In this document: positions 27,558-38,163 of the stretch, piece after piece
Layout: each line of letters opens with the position of its first letter
Position numbering within the stretch: position 1 is the first letter of the stretch
From: Parcubacteria group bacterium
Lineage (GTDB): Bacteria > Patescibacteriota > Minisyncoccia > Portnoybacterales > UBA2143
DNA length: 49,438 nucleotides
Reading direction: 5' to 3'
Assembly: GCA_002685955.1 (NCBI GenBank)
Contig: NYYU01000051.1
Location: 1-49,438, forward strand
Translations under genes and position numbers: made by a program
The notes under the pieces: model-generated
The model's input: only the letters and a program-made list of their open reading frames with translations
The model's database searches: none
What the model was told of the DNA's origin: nothing

Positions 27558-28862
27558 TTATTCCATTAATAAAGTTGTTTGCTTGGCTGCCTTATTAATC
27601 GCCTCACTAATAGTTGCATTACCTAACACTACTGATTCTACCATATCAGCTAGAATCGTTTCAATAGCTGAGCTATCTTTCTGATACCAAGAACGACTAG
27701 TTAATGATTGTTCAGCAAAAACACCTAAATCTGAATCGCTTTTCTGCCAAAGAATTAAATCGCGGCGAGCGGCCGGTCTTTTAGCTAATTCCAAATATTT
27801 CTGACTATTCTCTTTATTAGTCAACCAAGTAACAAATTGCCAAGCTGCTCTAGCTGATTCAGAATTATGCGAAACAGCCAGACCCCAATAATTAGCATAA
27901 TCAATCTCAATAACAGTTGAGGTGGCGATTTGAGGCATAGAAGTTATTCCAAAGTTTAAATAAGGCGCTTTGGCTCGAATAGTTGGCAAATGATAAGAAT
28001 AATTAAACATCATCGCCGCCTTGCCTTCATAAAAAGCATCAATCGAATAATGCATTCGCGTGTTCCAAGTATAAACTGACTTTAAAGGATCAGCAAAATC
28101 AGTGTAAAATTCTAAAGCTCTTTGTCCCGGAGAAAAATCTTCTCCATTAAGGTTAATTGACTGATCAAAAACAACCCTAGCCTTATCCTCATTAACCTCA
28201 ACCATTTGGGCGCCGGACTGAATCATTAAAAGAGACAAGATATCAATAGAACGATTAATATTACGAGCCGTGCCCAAGGCCGCGCCGGCTTGAATAATAT
28301 TCCACCGTTCATCTTTAATGGTTAGCTTTTCTACATCAGCTAAAACTTCTCTCCAAGTTTGAGGCGGCTGAGGAATGCCAGCTGTATTAAACAAGTCTTT
28401 GTTATAATAAAGAGCAAGCGTATCAACACTCAAAGGAAGGGCAACCACCTGACCATCAGTTACAAAATCATCATAAACTACATCAACAAAATCATCTTGA
28501 ACAATTTTAGATGTAGTTAATTCCAAAGGAGCTGCATAAATCTTATCTTCATATCTTGAAGGCCAAGTATGATGAAGCATAAAAATGTCAGGCCCTCGCC
28601 CACTAGCCATTGCTTCTAACAAATCTTTTTCATATTCTGAAGAGGTTTTTTTATGATATTCAATTTTAATATGAGGATAAGCTGCAGTAAAGTTATCGAT
28701 CAACTCTTTATAAACATCTGAATCATCAAAAACTCCCCAGAACTCTAAATTAGCTTCTGGGGGAGCCTCAGGCTTACAGCCAAATGAAATAGCCGCCAAG
28801 CTAAAAATAAAAACAGGCACGACTAGTGTATAAAGATTAATTTTTCTAATCTTAACCTCCAT
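27558..28862 (-). CDS. Extracellular solute-binding lipoprotein (sugar ABC-type)
   Basis: Lipobox-like AAISFGC; LEFWGVFDDSDVYKELIDNF; GRGPDIFMLHHTW; YEGKAAMMFNYSY. Confidence 0.88.
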   Translation of the reverse strand: MEVKIRKINLYTLVVPVFIFSLAAISFGCKPEAPPEANLEFWGVFDDSDVYKELIDNFTAAYPHIKIEYHKKTSSEYEKDLLEAMASGRGPDIFMLHHTWPSRYEDKIYAAPLELTTSKIVQDDFVDVVYDDFVTDGQVVALPLSVDTLALYYNKDLFNTAGIPQPPQTWREVLADVEKLTIKDERWNIIQAGAALGTARNINRSIDILSLLMIQSGAQMVEVNEDKARVVFDQSINLNGEDFSPGQRALEFYTDFADPLKSVYTWNTRMHYSIDAFYEGKAAMMFNYSYHLPTIRAKAPYLNFGITSMPQIATSTVIEIDYANYWGLAVSHNSESARAAWQFVTWLTNKENSQKYLELAKRPAARRDLILWQKSDSDLGVFAEQSLTSRSWYQKDSSAIETILADMVESVVLGNATISEAINKAAKQTTLLME

Positions 28863-28873
28863 AATGTATATCT

Positions 28874-29410
28874 TTAAAACTTTTTGAAAACCATTCCATA
28901 ATGTTGATTATCTATCTCCAACTCTACATCTAAGGTCCAACCTTGTCTTTCCACTAATTTCTGAGCTTCTTCTTTAGAAATCAACCAACCCTCTTTAGGT
29001 GCTAAAGAAGCACCAACAATCCATTCAATTAAAATCATTTTGCCTTCTGTTTTTAAAATCCGATCCGCTTCTTTGATAATTTCTTCTTTTTTTTCTGATT
29101 GAAATAAGATATTACGTAATAAGACTAAATCAACTGATTGATCATCTAATTTTGAATTACCTGGAATCTCAAGGTTAGCATGGACTGTTTTAATGTTAGA
29201 AATTTTTTTCAATTCAGCCTGGCTATTAACTACTTCTAAAGCTTCTTTAATTACATCAAAAGCATATACTTTGCCTTGGGGCGCCATCTTAGCTAAAGGC
29301 ATACTAAAATGCCCGTGACCACAACCAAAATCAGCCATAATCATATTATCACGAATCTCTATTTGTTTTAAAATTTCTTCTGGCTTAAGCAAGCCATTGA
29401 CTTCCTCCAT
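28874..29410 (-). CDS. Class I SAM-dependent methyltransferase
   Basis: MADFGCGHGHFSMPLAKMAP; DLVLLRNILFQS. Confidence 0.88.
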   Translation of the reverse strand: MEEVNGLLKPEEILKQIEIRDNMIMADFGCGHGHFSMPLAKMAPQGKVYAFDVIKEALEVVNSQAELKKISNIKTVHANLEIPGNSKLDDQSVDLVLLRNILFQSEKKEEIIKEADRILKTEGKMILIEWIVGASLAPKEGWLISKEEAQKLVERQGWTLDVELEIDNQHYGMVFKKF

Positions 29411-29423
29411 AAATTTGAGTTAT

Positions 29424-31865
29424 TTATATACAAGCCACCGAAGCTACTTTATCCCCCTTAGCTACATTCATAATTTTCACTCCTTGAGTGGCTCGGCCTA
29501 AACAAGAAATACTCTTAAGTTTAGTTTTAATTGCTTGACCTTTTTGAGAAATGACAATTAAATCTTCTTGCTCTGGTCTTAAAATCTGACTAGCTACAAT
29601 ATTACCTGTCCGACCAGTAAGATTGGCTGTTTTAATTCCTGAACCGCCTCTTTTTTGAACTTTGTAATATTTTAAATCAGTTCTCTTGCCAAATCCGTTT
29701 TCAGTTACTACTAACAATTTTAAGCCTTTCTGGTCTACTTCGTTCTCTATAATACTCATTCTAACTAATTTATCGCTTTCTTTCAAATTTATTCCCCTTA
29801 CTCCAGCTGCAGATCGAGACATTGATCTAACATCACTCTCTTTGAAACGAATACTTTGGCCATTAACCGTGACTAATATGATTTGGTCTTGACCAGAAGT
29901 TAATCTAGCCCACTTTAATTTATCCTCTTTGCCTAATTTAATAGCAATGAGGCCATTGCGACGCACATTATTGAATTCCTCTATTTTTGTTCTTTTAATT
30001 ATACCATTTTCTGTAGCCATTACCAAGAATTTAGCTTGTTTTGACTTGCTAACATTAAGAACGGTTGTAATGTGCTCTTTAGGACCGAGTTGTAAAATAT
30101 TAACAATCGCCTGACCTCGGGCTACCCGACTAGCTTCAGGTAGTTCATAGGCCTTAGCTTGGAAAACTCGACCTCGATCAGTAAAAAATAGGACGTTATC
30201 ATGGGTAGTAGCTGGGACAAACCAACCAACCGCATCTTCTTCCCGAGGAGTAATAGCAATAACTCCTTTACCACCTCTTCTCTGAGATTTATAGGATTGG
30301 GGGCTAACTCTTTTAATATAGCCACCCTGAGTTAACATAATGATGCATTCTTCTTGAGGAATTAATTCTTCTCCCGTCAATTGCCCTAAGGGTCGACTAA
30401 AAACTTTGGTTCGTCGTTGATCTGCATATTTTTGCTTTAATTCTTTAAGTTCTTTTTTAACAACAGTTAGAATTCTTCTAGAGCTTTTTAATAAGGCTTC
30501 TAATTCTTTGATTAATGCTTTCTTTTGCTTTAATTCTTCTTTAATCTTTTTCTGTTCTAAACCAGCCAATGTCTGTAATCTCATTTCTAGAATAGCCGTT
30601 ACTTGACGATCAGTTAATTTGAATTTCTTCATCAAATTCTGATGAGCCTGTTCCCGAGTAGCTGATTTCTTTATGGTGCTAATAACTGCATCAATGTGAT
30701 CAAGTGCTTTATTCAAGCCCATTAGAATATGGGCTCTTTCTTTAGCTTGTTTTAATTCAAACTTAGTTCGCCGGGTAATAATCTGCTGACGATGATCAAT
30801 ATATTCCTCTAAAATACTTTTTAAGGATAAAACCTGTGGTTGCAATCCATCAACTAAAGCAAGCATGTTTAAATGAAAAGTCTTCTGTAAGTCAGTTAGT
30901 TTAAAAAGCAAATTAAGAACTCTTTGAGGAACCGCATCTGCTTTAAGCTCAATAACTACTCTAACCCCATAACTACAATCTCTGTCTGTTTCATCTCGAA
31001 TGTCTCTAATTCCCTGAATTCTCTTATCTTTAACCAGGTCGGCTATTTTGGCAATCAAATTAGCTTTATTGACCCCATAGGTCATCTCATTAATGATAAT
31101 CTGGAATTTACCTGTTTTTTGTTCAACTATCTCTGCTTTAGCCCGAGTAACAATTGGCCCTCGGCCAGTACTATAGGCCTGAATCATGCCTTTACGGTCA
31201 TAGATTTCCCCGCCGGTTGGAAAATCTGGTCCTTTAATAAATTTGAAAAGATCTTTAACGCTTGCCTTTTTATTATCAATTAAATAAATTATCCCATCAA
31301 TTAATTCACCTAAATTATGGGGGGGGATATTTGTAGCCATACCAACCGCAATACCCATAACTCCATTTAAAAGCAATTGAGGCAACCTGGTTGGCAGAAC
31401 CACTGGCTCTTTTCGGGTCCCATCATAATTATCCATCCAGTCAACAGTTTCTTTATCAATATCAGCTAACATTTCCTCAGCAATTTTAGCTAATTTTGCC
31501 TCAGAATATCTCATAGCAGCTGCGTTATCCCCGTCGATGGAACCAAAATTTCCTTGCCCGTTAACTAAAGGATATCGCAAAGAGAAATCTTGAGCCATTC
31601 GTACCATAGCATCATAAACAGACGTATCGCCATGAGGATGGTATTTCCCTAAAGTTTCACCAACGATGGTGGCTGATTTACGAAACTTAGCTGAACTACT
31701 TAAGCCCAGCTTATGCATGGCATATAAAATACGGCGATGGACCGGTTTAAGTCCATCACGTACATCGGGCAGAGCCCGGGCGACAATCACACTCATGGCA
31801 TAATCCAAATAAGACTCCTTCATTTCCTTGGTGATTGGTTGTTTTTTGATATTCCCTATTTCCAT
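29424..31865 (-). CDS. gyrA: DNA gyrase subunit A
   Basis: [38 protein letters not shown]-terminal beta-pinwheel repeats. Confidence 0.97.
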   Translation of the reverse strand: MEIGNIKKQPITKEMKESYLDYAMSVIVARALPDVRDGLKPVHRRILYAMHKLGLSSSAKFRKSATIVGETLGKYHPHGDTSVYDAMVRMAQDFSLRYPLVNGQGNFGSIDGDNAAAMRYSEAKLAKIAEEMLADIDKETVDWMDNYDGTRKEPVVLPTRLPQLLLNGVMGIAVGMATNIPPHNLGELIDGIIYLIDNKKASVKDLFKFIKGPDFPTGGEIYDRKGMIQAYSTGRGPIVTRAKAEIVEQKTGKFQIIINEMTYGVNKANLIAKIADLVKDKRIQGIRDIRDETDRDCSYGVRVVIELKADAVPQRVLNLLFKLTDLQKTFHLNMLALVDGLQPQVLSLKSILEEYIDHRQQIITRRTKFELKQAKERAHILMGLNKALDHIDAVISTIKKSATREQAHQNLMKKFKLTDRQVTAILEMRLQTLAGLEQKKIKEELKQKKALIKELEALLKSSRRILTVVKKELKELKQKYADQRRTKVFSRPLGQLTGEELIPQEECIIMLTQGGYIKRVSPQSYKSQRRGGKGVIAITPREEDAVGWFVPATTHDNVLFFTDRGRVFQAKAYELPEASRVARGQAIVNILQLGPKEHITTVLNVSKSKQAKFLVMATENGIIKRTKIEEFNNVRRNGLIAIKLGKEDKLKWARLTSGQDQIILVTVNGQSIRFKESDVRSMSRSAAGVRGINLKESDKLVRMSIIENEVDQKGLKLLVVTENGFGKRTDLKYYKVQKRGGSGIKTANLTGRTGNIVASQILRPEQEDLIVISQKGQAIKTKLKSISCLGRATQGVKIMNVAKGDKVASVACI

Positions 31866-31876
31866 ATATATCTATT

Positions 31877-32236
31877 TTAACGACTAAGCGGCAGCTTAAC
31901 TGGTTCAATAATGTCCTCTTCAACTTCCTGAACTTCTTCTTGATTATTCAACTCTTCAAATTCCTTTTCTAAATCCTCTTCAAAAAATGAACTAATACTA
32001 GCTTTAAAAGCTTGCATCAAAGAAGGAACATCTTTTCTAACCTGTCTTAAAGATTGGGAAAGGCCCCCAGCTTCTTTTGATCCCTGGTCAGCAACTGGCG
32101 AGGAGGATTTAAGAGAAAAAACCCAAAGAGAAACAATCAAAAACATACAAATAAAAACGGACAGCCAGAGAACCTGGATGCGGACATAACGAGGCTTGTT
32201 TTGAAGTTTTTGGATAAAATCAATTAAAGACATGAA
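31877..32236 (-). CDS. Hypothetical single-TM protein with acidic C-terminus
   Basis: ORF with internal start MSLIDFIQKL; the upstream part overlaps intergenic repeats. Confidence 0.5.
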   Translation of the reverse strand, partial: FMSLIDFIQKLQNKPRYVRIQVLWLSVFICMFLIVSLWVFSLKSSSPVADQGSKEAGGLSQSLRQVRKDVPSLMQAFKASISSFFEEDLEKEFEELNNQEEVQEVEEDIIEPVKLPLSR

Positions 32237-32242
32237 TTTAAT

Positions 32243-32330
32243 TCTCAATATCCAATAACCAATATTCAATTATTGATTATTAATTTATTGGGTGTTGAAT
32301 GGGTGTTGAGTATTGATTATTGATTATTAC
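32243..32330. repeat. Degenerate short-word repeat tract (CCAATA / TTGATTATT / GGGTGTTGA words)
   Basis: ccaataaccaatattcaattattgattattaatttattgggtgttgaatgggtgttgagtattgattattgattatta. Confidence 0.7.
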
Positions 32331-32332
32331 AA

Positions 32333-32977
32333 TTATGGTTTCATAACCACTACTTCCATTTCTTTCCCAACTAAATCTTTCTTTTTCACGACTAATTTAT
32401 CAATAGCTGAAATGCCATTTAAACCCATCTCCTTTAAAAATTCTTTTAAATCAACCAGATCAACTTTTAAACCAGGCAGCTTGTAATGCATGGGGATAAT
32501 TAAATTTGGTTCAAGTTGTTTAGCAATCTTAGCCGCTAATCGAGCACCAATAGTATACTTATCACCAACTGGAATCATCAAAATATCAACTTGACCAATT
32601 TTTTCTAACTGTTTGTCAGTTAACTTATCCTGACCCAAATCTCCTAAATGACAAATTCTGATTTTGTCCATTGCTATCAAATAAATATTATTCAATCCTC
32701 TTTCTTGCCCCTGTTTTGAATCATGAAAACTGGAACAGCCGGTAATCCTAACGCCCTTAATTTCATATTCGCCTGGGCTGTTGACCACAAAAGGGTCGCC
32801 TCCAATTGTCTTAATATTATCATGATCAAAATGATCATGAGAAACAGTAACAATATCCGCATTGCCTCGAGGCGGTTTAAGTCCGATCTTTTTATCAAAT
32901 GGGTCGGTAATTATGGTTAAATGACCGCCTTGATTTACAATTTTAAAACAAGAATGGCCTTGCCAAGTAATAATCAT
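32333..32977 (-). CDS. MBL-fold metallohydrolase
   Basis: TWQGHSCF start; VTVSHDHFDHDN; GDLGQ; IPMHYK. Confidence 0.9.
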   Translation of the reverse strand: MIITWQGHSCFKIVNQGGHLTIITDPFDKKIGLKPPRGNADIVTVSHDHFDHDNIKTIGGDPFVVNSPGEYEIKGVRITGCSSFHDSKQGQERGLNNIYLIAMDKIRICHLGDLGQDKLTDKQLEKIGQVDILMIPVGDKYTIGARLAAKIAKQLEPNLIIPMHYKLPGLKVDLVDLKEFLKEMGLNGISAIDKLVVKKKDLVGKEMEVVVMKP

Positions 32978-33040
32978 AATTATATAATAGCATACTCAAC
33001 ACCCCTTGCCAAGCTAATAATCTTAAGTTATACTGCCTTT

Positions 33041-34114
33041 ATGACTAATGGAAATAAATTGATGAAAAAATTAATAGCTGATGAATCAAAGACTCCTCGT
33101 CTTCCGCAAACTGGAGATCTAATTGAAGGTCGTATCATTAAAATAGGCAAAACTGCCCTTATTTTAGAATTAGGAGCTATGGGTACGGGTATTGTCTATG
33201 GCGCAGAATTAAGAGAAAATAGCTCTCTTTCAAAATCATTAGAGGTTGGCCAAAAGATCTCCGCTCTAGTTATAAATCCGGAAAATGAAGATGGTTATGT
33301 TGAGCTTTCTTTAAAAGAAGCTAATTACAAAAAAACCTGGGCGGAATTAGAAGAAAGCAAACAAAACGATCAAACCATCGCCGTCCGAGTAACTGAAGCT
33401 AATCGAGGCGGTTTAGTCATTGAATTCTCTGGTCTGATTGGTTTTTTGCCGGTTTCTCAACTATCTCCCCAGAATTATCCCCGAGTTAGGGGCGGCGATA
33501 AAAGCAAAATTCTGAGTCATCTTAATCAATTCGTTAACAAGGAAATACAAGTTAAAATTATTAGCTTAGATAAAAAAACAGATAAATTAGTAGTTTCAGA
33601 AAAGGCCGCTCAAGAAAAAGAAATGAAAAAGAATCTAAAGAATTATAAAAAAGGAGATATAGTTGAAGGTATTGTTACTGCTTTGACTAATTTTGGCGCT
33701 TTTATTAAATTTGACGACAACCTAGAAGGGTTAGCCCATATTTCTGAACTGGACTGGCAAATAATTGATCATCCCAAACAGGTTCTTCAAGAAAATGAAA
33801 AAGTTAAAGTCCAGATTATCGACATCCAGAAAGAGCAAATCTCGCTTTCCCTTAAGGCTTTAAAAAAAGATCCCTGGCAAAACATTGAAGACCAGTTGCA
33901 AATTGGCCAAACAGTTAAAGGCAAAGTAACTAAATTTAGTCCGATTGGCGCCTTGATTCAGATAAATAAGGGCATCCACGGATTGATCCATCTTTCAGAA
34001 TTCTCTAAACAAAATCAACAAATAGAGGATATTCTTAAAATAGATCAATCTTACGACTTTAAGATTATCTCCTTAGTACCAAAGGCTCATAAGATGTCTT
34101 TGGGATTAAAATGA
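33041..34114 (+). CDS. rpsA: S1 RNA-binding domain protein (30S ribosomal protein S1-like), about four S1 repeats
   Basis: Repeated GxxVxGxV...GxxGxxHxSE motifs; start at MTNGNKL. Confidence 0.88.
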   Translation: MTNGNKLMKKLIADESKTPRLPQTGDLIEGRIIKIGKTALILELGAMGTGIVYGAELRENSSLSKSLEVGQKISALVINPENEDGYVELSLKEANYKKTWAELEESKQNDQTIAVRVTEANRGGLVIEFSGLIGFLPVSQLSPQNYPRVRGGDKSKILSHLNQFVNKEIQVKIISLDKKTDKLVVSEKAAQEKEMKKNLKNYKKGDIVEGIVTALTNFGAFIKFDDNLEGLAHISELDWQIIDHPKQVLQENEKVKVQIIDIQKEQISLSLKALKKDPWQNIEDQLQIGQTVKGKVTKFSPIGALIQINKGIHGLIHLSEFSKQNQQIEDILKIDQSYDFKIISLVPKAHKMSLGLK

Positions 34115-34119
34115 AATAA

Positions 34120-35943
34120 ATGAAATATTTGTTTAAAAATCTACTCATCGCTTTTTTGATTTTCCTAACTATTGCCGGTTTTTTCACTTTGGTGAACAGT
34201 CCAGCTGAAAAAGCAAAAGAGGTTTCCTTAAGTCAGTTAGTTGAACAAATTAATCAAGAACAAATCTCAACCATTACTATTCGAGGCGACCGGTTAGAAA
34301 TAGACCTAAAAGACGGCTCTCAAGAAAAAGCCACTAAAGAAAAAGAGGCCTCTTTGACTGAATCATTGAAAAACTACGGCCTTGAGACAGAAAAGCTTAA
34401 ATTAATTAATTTGGAAATAAAAGGAGAAAGCGGTCTAGCTTTTTGGGTTGGGTCCATCCTTCCTTTTCTTTTGCCTTTAGTTATTATTGGATTTTTCTTC
34501 TGGTTTATGCTGCGGGGAGCTCAACGAGGCCAAACCCAAGCTTTTAGCTTTGGTCGTTCCAAGGCTCGTTTAATTAATCCTCAAGATAAAAAAGAGAAGA
34601 TCACTTTTAAAGATGTAGCTGGGCTTAAAGAAGCTAAAGAAGAATTGCAGGAAATAGTTGAATTTTTAAAAACTCCTAAAAAGTTTGTTAATTTAGGGGC
34701 TAAAATTCCTAAAGGAGTCCTCTTAGTCGGAGCGCCCGGCACTGGGAAAACACTTTTAGCTCGAGCGGTTGCCACCGAAGCCAATGTTCCTTTTTTCAGC
34801 GTTTCTGGTTCAGAATTCGTAGAAATGTTTGTCGGAGTTGGGTCTAGCCGAGTTAGAGATTTGTTCCAAACAGCTAAAAAACAAGCGCCTTGTTTAATTT
34901 TTATTGATGAGTTAGACGCTATTGGCCGCCAACGAGGCGCCGGCATTGGCGGCGGCCATGACGAGAGAGAACAAACTCTTAATCAAATCTTAGTGGAGAT
35001 GGATGGCTTTGATCCTAATACTGGCATTATCTTAATTTCAGCTACTAACCGACCAGATGTTTTAGACCCGGCTCTTTTAAGACCGGGCCGTTTTGATCGC
35101 AGAGTTATTCTAGATTCGCCTGATTTAAAAGACCGCAGACAAGTTCTTAAGATTCACACCCGCAATAAGCCTTTAGATGAAAAAGTTAATCTCAAGGAAA
35201 TCGCTGAAAGAACACCGGGATTTACTGGAGCTGATTTAGCTAATTTAGTTAATGAAGCAGCTATTTTAACCGCCCGCCGAAACAAGAAAAAAATCGGGCA
35301 GGAAGAATTAAGAGAATGCATTGAAAAAGTTCTTCTGGGTCCAGAAAGAAAAAGTCATGTTCTTTCCAAGGAAGAAAAACGAATTGCCGCTTTTCATGAG
35401 GCCGGTCACGCTTTAACCGCCGCTTCCCTGTCTAATATTGACCCAGTTCAAAAAATCTCAATCATTTCCCGCGGTTCAGCTGCCGGCTATGTTCTTAAAT
35501 TGCCGGTTAAAGATAAACATCTTCATAGTCGTTCTGAATTCATAGATGAATTAGTTGTTTTATTGGGCGGCTATATGGCGGAAAAAATAGTCTTTAATGA
35601 ATTAACTACCAGCGCATCCAATGATCTGCAAAAATCAACTGACCTGGCTCGACGTCTAGTAACCAAGTATGGCATGAGCGAAAAGCTAGGACCAAGAACT
35701 TTTGGCGGTAAAGAAGATTTAGTTTTTCTAGGTCGAGAAATCGCTACAGAAAAAGATTATTCTGAAGAAACGGCCGCTCAAATTGACAGAGAAGTAACTA
35801 AACTTATTGATGATGCTTCTCATACTGCTAAGAAAATCCTTACTAAGAAAAGAAAAAAACTAGATCAAATTGCTAAAGAATTAATCCTCAAAGAAACTAT
35901 TGAAAGAAAACAGTTTGAAAGACTAATGAAAAAGAAAGTTTAG
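34120..35943 (+). CDS. ftsH: ATP-dependent zinc metalloprotease FtsH
   Basis: [31 protein letters not shown]. Confidence 0.98.
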   Translation: MKYLFKNLLIAFLIFLTIAGFFTLVNSPAEKAKEVSLSQLVEQINQEQISTITIRGDRLEIDLKDGSQEKATKEKEASLTESLKNYGLETEKLKLINLEIKGESGLAFWVGSILPFLLPLVIIGFFFWFMLRGAQRGQTQAFSFGRSKARLINPQDKKEKITFKDVAGLKEAKEELQEIVEFLKTPKKFVNLGAKIPKGVLLVGAPGTGKTLLARAVATEANVPFFSVSGSEFVEMFVGVGSSRVRDLFQTAKKQAPCLIFIDELDAIGRQRGAGIGGGHDEREQTLNQILVEMDGFDPNTGIILISATNRPDVLDPALLRPGRFDRRVILDSPDLKDRRQVLKIHTRNKPLDEKVNLKEIAERTPGFTGADLANLVNEAAILTARRNKKKIGQEELRECIEKVLLGPERKSHVLSKEEKRIAAFHEAGHALTAASLSNIDPVQKISIISRGSAAGYVLKLPVKDKHLHSRSEFIDELVVLLGGYMAEKIVFNELTTSASNDLQKSTDLARRLVTKYGMSEKLGPRTFGGKEDLVFLGREIATEKDYSEETAAQIDREVTKLIDDASHTAKKILTKKRKKLDQIAKELILKETIERKQFERLMKKKV

Positions 35944-35958
35944 TGTATTAATTAGGAA

Positions 35959-36016
35959 TATCCGCCAAAGGCGGATACTGAATTTTTTAACTAAATTAGA
36001 AATTTAGAAAAAATTC
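35959..36016 (-). repeat. tRNA-adjacent bipartite palindromic element, copy A
   Basis: TATCCGCC-aaa-GGCGGATA plus AT hairpin GAATTTTTT/AAAAAATTC with inner CTAAAT-N5-ATTTAG; 4 nt from tRNA-Ile. Confidence 0.8.
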
Positions 36017-36020
36017 GTAC

Positions 36021-36095
36021 GGGCGTGTAGCTCAACGGTAGAGCGTCTAGCTTATATCTAGATGGCCGGGGGTTCGACTCCCTCCACGCCCACCA
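36021..36095 (+). tRNA. tRNA-Ile(UAU), CCA encoded
   Basis: Cloverleaf gggcgtg/cacgccc; anticodon arm tctag-ctTATat-ctaga. Confidence 0.88.
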
Positions 36096-36103
36096 GACAC
36101 TAA

Positions 36104-36177
36104 GGGCGATTAGCTCAGCTGGTTAGAGCGCTACCTCGACACGGTAGAGGTCATCCGTTCGAGTCGGATATCGCCCA
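36104..36177 (+). tRNA. tRNA-Val(GAC) with C33
   Basis: gggcgat/atcgccc; anticodon arm ctacc-tcGACac-ggtag. Confidence 0.88.
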
Positions 36178-36182
36178 CACGG

Positions 36183-36237
36183 TTTTTGTCTAAATTTTTA
36201 ATTTAGTAACAAAAATCAGTGCCCGCCTCTGGCGGGC
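36183..36237 (+). repeat. tRNA-adjacent bipartite palindromic element, copy B
   Basis: TTTTTGT-CTAAAT-tttta-ATTTAG-TA-ACAAAAA then GCCCGCC-tct-GGCGGGC; 5 nt after tRNA-Val. Confidence 0.8.
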
Positions 36238-36281
36238 TTTCACCTTGCTTTTTGGCCTAATTCCTGTTATTCTATGATCAA

Positions 36282-36353
36282 GGGCCAGTAGCTCAGTGGT
36301 AGAGCACCTGTTTTGCAATCAGGAGGTCAAGGGTCCAATTCCCTTCTGGTCCA
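36282..36353 (+). tRNA. tRNA-Ala(UGC)
   Basis: gggccag/ctggtcc with G3:U70; loop ttTGCaa. Confidence 0.92.
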
Positions 36354-36354
36354 C

Positions 36355-37044
36355 ATGGAAAAAATTATCTACCAAGATAATGATATTATTATTATTAACA
36401 AACCAGCCGGATTAACTATTCATCCGACCAAGCCAGAACAAAACAATACTTTAGTTGATCAATTAATTAAACATTATCCAGCCATAAAAAAGATTGGCGA
36501 TGACCCCTTAAGGCCTGGTATTGTCCATCGCTTAGATAAAGACACTTCTGGTTTAATTATTATCGCTAAAAGCAATAAAGCATTTAATTATTTAAAAAAA
36601 CAATTCCAGGCAAGAAAAGTAATCAAAAAATACATGGCTTTAGTTCATGGCAAAGTTAAAGATAATCAAGGAACGATTACTAAATCAATTAGTTTTTCTA
36701 AAAAGGATTACAAGAAAAGAAGCGCTCTTTTAGATGAAAAATCAAAATCAGCTTGGACTGAATACAAGATTGTAAAAAGATTTGATAATTATACTCTTTT
36801 AGAAGTTTATCTTAAAACAGGCCGAACTCATCAAATCAGAATCCATTTAAAATCAATTGGCCATCCGATTGTTGGAGATAAACAATATAAATTTAAAAGA
36901 CAAAAAACACCCCAAGGACTATCTCGGCAGTTCTTACATGCTCAATACTTGAAATTTAGAAAATCAGATGGTAAAATAGCAGAATTCAAATCAGAGTTGC
37001 CAGAAGATTTAAAAAATATTTTACTTAAAATAAATCATGGATAA
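36355..37044 (+). CDS. RluA-family 23S rRNA pseudouridine synthase
   Basis: [45 protein letters not shown]. Confidence 0.95.
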   Translation: MEKIIYQDNDIIIINKPAGLTIHPTKPEQNNTLVDQLIKHYPAIKKIGDDPLRPGIVHRLDKDTSGLIIIAKSNKAFNYLKKQFQARKVIKKYMALVHGKVKDNQGTITKSISFSKKDYKKRSALLDEKSKSAWTEYKIVKRFDNYTLLEVYLKTGRTHQIRIHLKSIGHPIVGDKQYKFKRQKTPQGLSRQFLHAQYLKFRKSDGKIAEFKSELPEDLKNILLKINHG

Positions 37045-37402
37045 AATTCAAAAATTTACCAAAAAACAATTAAAAACAGATCTACCGGAGATCAGGCCTG
37101 GTTATACAGTCAAAGTCCATCAAAAGATCAAAGAAGGCGATAAACAAAGAATTCAGGTCTTTGAAGGTTTAGTTATCGCTCAAAAACACGGTTTGGGAAT
37201 TAATGGTACTATTACTGTCCGCAGAGTCACTCAAGGCATTGGCGTAGAAAGAATCTTTCCTATTCACGCGCCTTTTATTGAAAAAATAGAGGTGGTTAAA
37301 AAGCATAAAGTCAGACGAGCTAAACTCTACTATATCCGCCATAAATCAGCCAAACAAGCCCGACTCAAAGAAATTAAAACAAAATCTGATTCTAAGAAAT
37401 AA
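37037..37402 (+). CDS. rplS: 50S ribosomal protein L19
   Basis: [53 protein letters not shown]. Confidence 0.97.
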   Translation: MDKIQKFTKKQLKTDLPEIRPGYTVKVHQKIKEGDKQRIQVFEGLVIAQKHGLGINGTITVRRVTQGIGVERIFPIHAPFIEKIEVVKKHKVRRAKLYYIRHKSAKQARLKEIKTKSDSKK

Positions 37403-37490
37403 GCCCAGGTGGCGGAACTTGGTAGACGCGCTGCCTTGAGGGGGCAGTGACCGTACGGTCGTGCGGGTTCAAATCCCGCCCTGGGCACCA
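37403..37490 (+). tRNA. tRNA-Leu(GAG), CCA encoded
   Basis: gcccagg/ctgggc; loop ttGAGgg; long variable arm. Confidence 0.92.
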
Positions 37491-37491
37491 C

Positions 37492-37521
37492 AAAAAGACA
37501 CCTTAAAGGTGTCTTTTTGTA
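37492..37521 (+). terminator. Rho-independent terminator after tRNA-Leu
   Basis: aaaaagacaccttaaaggtgtcttttt. Confidence 0.85.
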
Positions 37522-37542
37522 TTATCCAAAAAAATTTAACAA

Positions 37543-38163
37543 CTAGGGCCAGGGATTGCCATCAACAAAGATTTGTTTAATTATTGCATTGCCGTTTTCA
37601 TCCAGGATCACTTTGGCTAATACATCTTTGTTCCAAAAATTAAAATCTCTTCCGGCTCCTTCGGGAATAAAGTATTCTTCAATGCCATAAACTATATTCA
37701 AATCATCTTCAAAGTTATCTTCGGGAATCTGCCTGACGCCCTTAATCAAAAATGATTCAGGTTTTGGTTGATCTGCTCCGCTCTTGATTGCTCCCTTTAT
37801 AAACACACTATTATTACTTGGCTTATTCTTCAAAACCTCGCTAACCCGCCACGACCCTCCGTAGCCACTCCTTAAAACTACATAAACCGTTTGGCCGTTT
37901 TGAACACTCGCATCTCGCAATTGATAAGAACTAATATTAGAAATATCATATTGAAAAGTAACATAATCACCTCGCAATGGATCCCTAGGATCAACTGGCT
38001 CAATTCTTAAAATAACTTCGGTGCCGCCGGTTAAGACGGCCAGCTTAAAAATAATCATGATTAAAATGATCAATACTTGAATTCCAATCGCTATAATAAA
38101 TTTACTCTGTTTGGTTAACATAATTTTGAAATAACCCTTCGTCTGCCTTTTTCCATAAACCAA
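37543..38163 (-). CDS. GDYXXLXY-domain protein
   Basis: DPRDPLRGDYVTFQYDIS signature. Confidence 0.85.
   Translation of the reverse strand: MVYGKRQTKGYFKIMLTKQSKFIIAIGIQVLIILIMIIFKLAVLTGGTEVILRIEPVDPRDPLRGDYVTFQYDISNISSYQLRDASVQNGQTVYVVLRSGYGGSWRVSEVLKNKPSNNSVFIKGAIKSGADQPKPESFLIKGVRQIPEDNFEDDLNIVYGIEEYFIPEGAGRDFNFWNKDVLAKVILDENGNAIIKQIFVDGNPWP

Noticed and set aside
30924-31283. 119-aa antisense ORF within gyrA
   Set aside because: Overlaps a conserved gyrase domain; compositional artefact.
32243-32330. Possible CRISPR or iteron origin
   Set aside because: Words are degenerate and mixed-orientation, with no spacer structure and no replication genes next to it.
34581-34946. 121-aa antisense ORF within ftsH
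   Set aside because: Mirror of the conserved AAA domain coding region; no independent support.
36313-36354. Upstream start of the RluA-family ORF
   Set aside because: That portion is tRNA-Ala sequence; the homologous protein start is at 36355.
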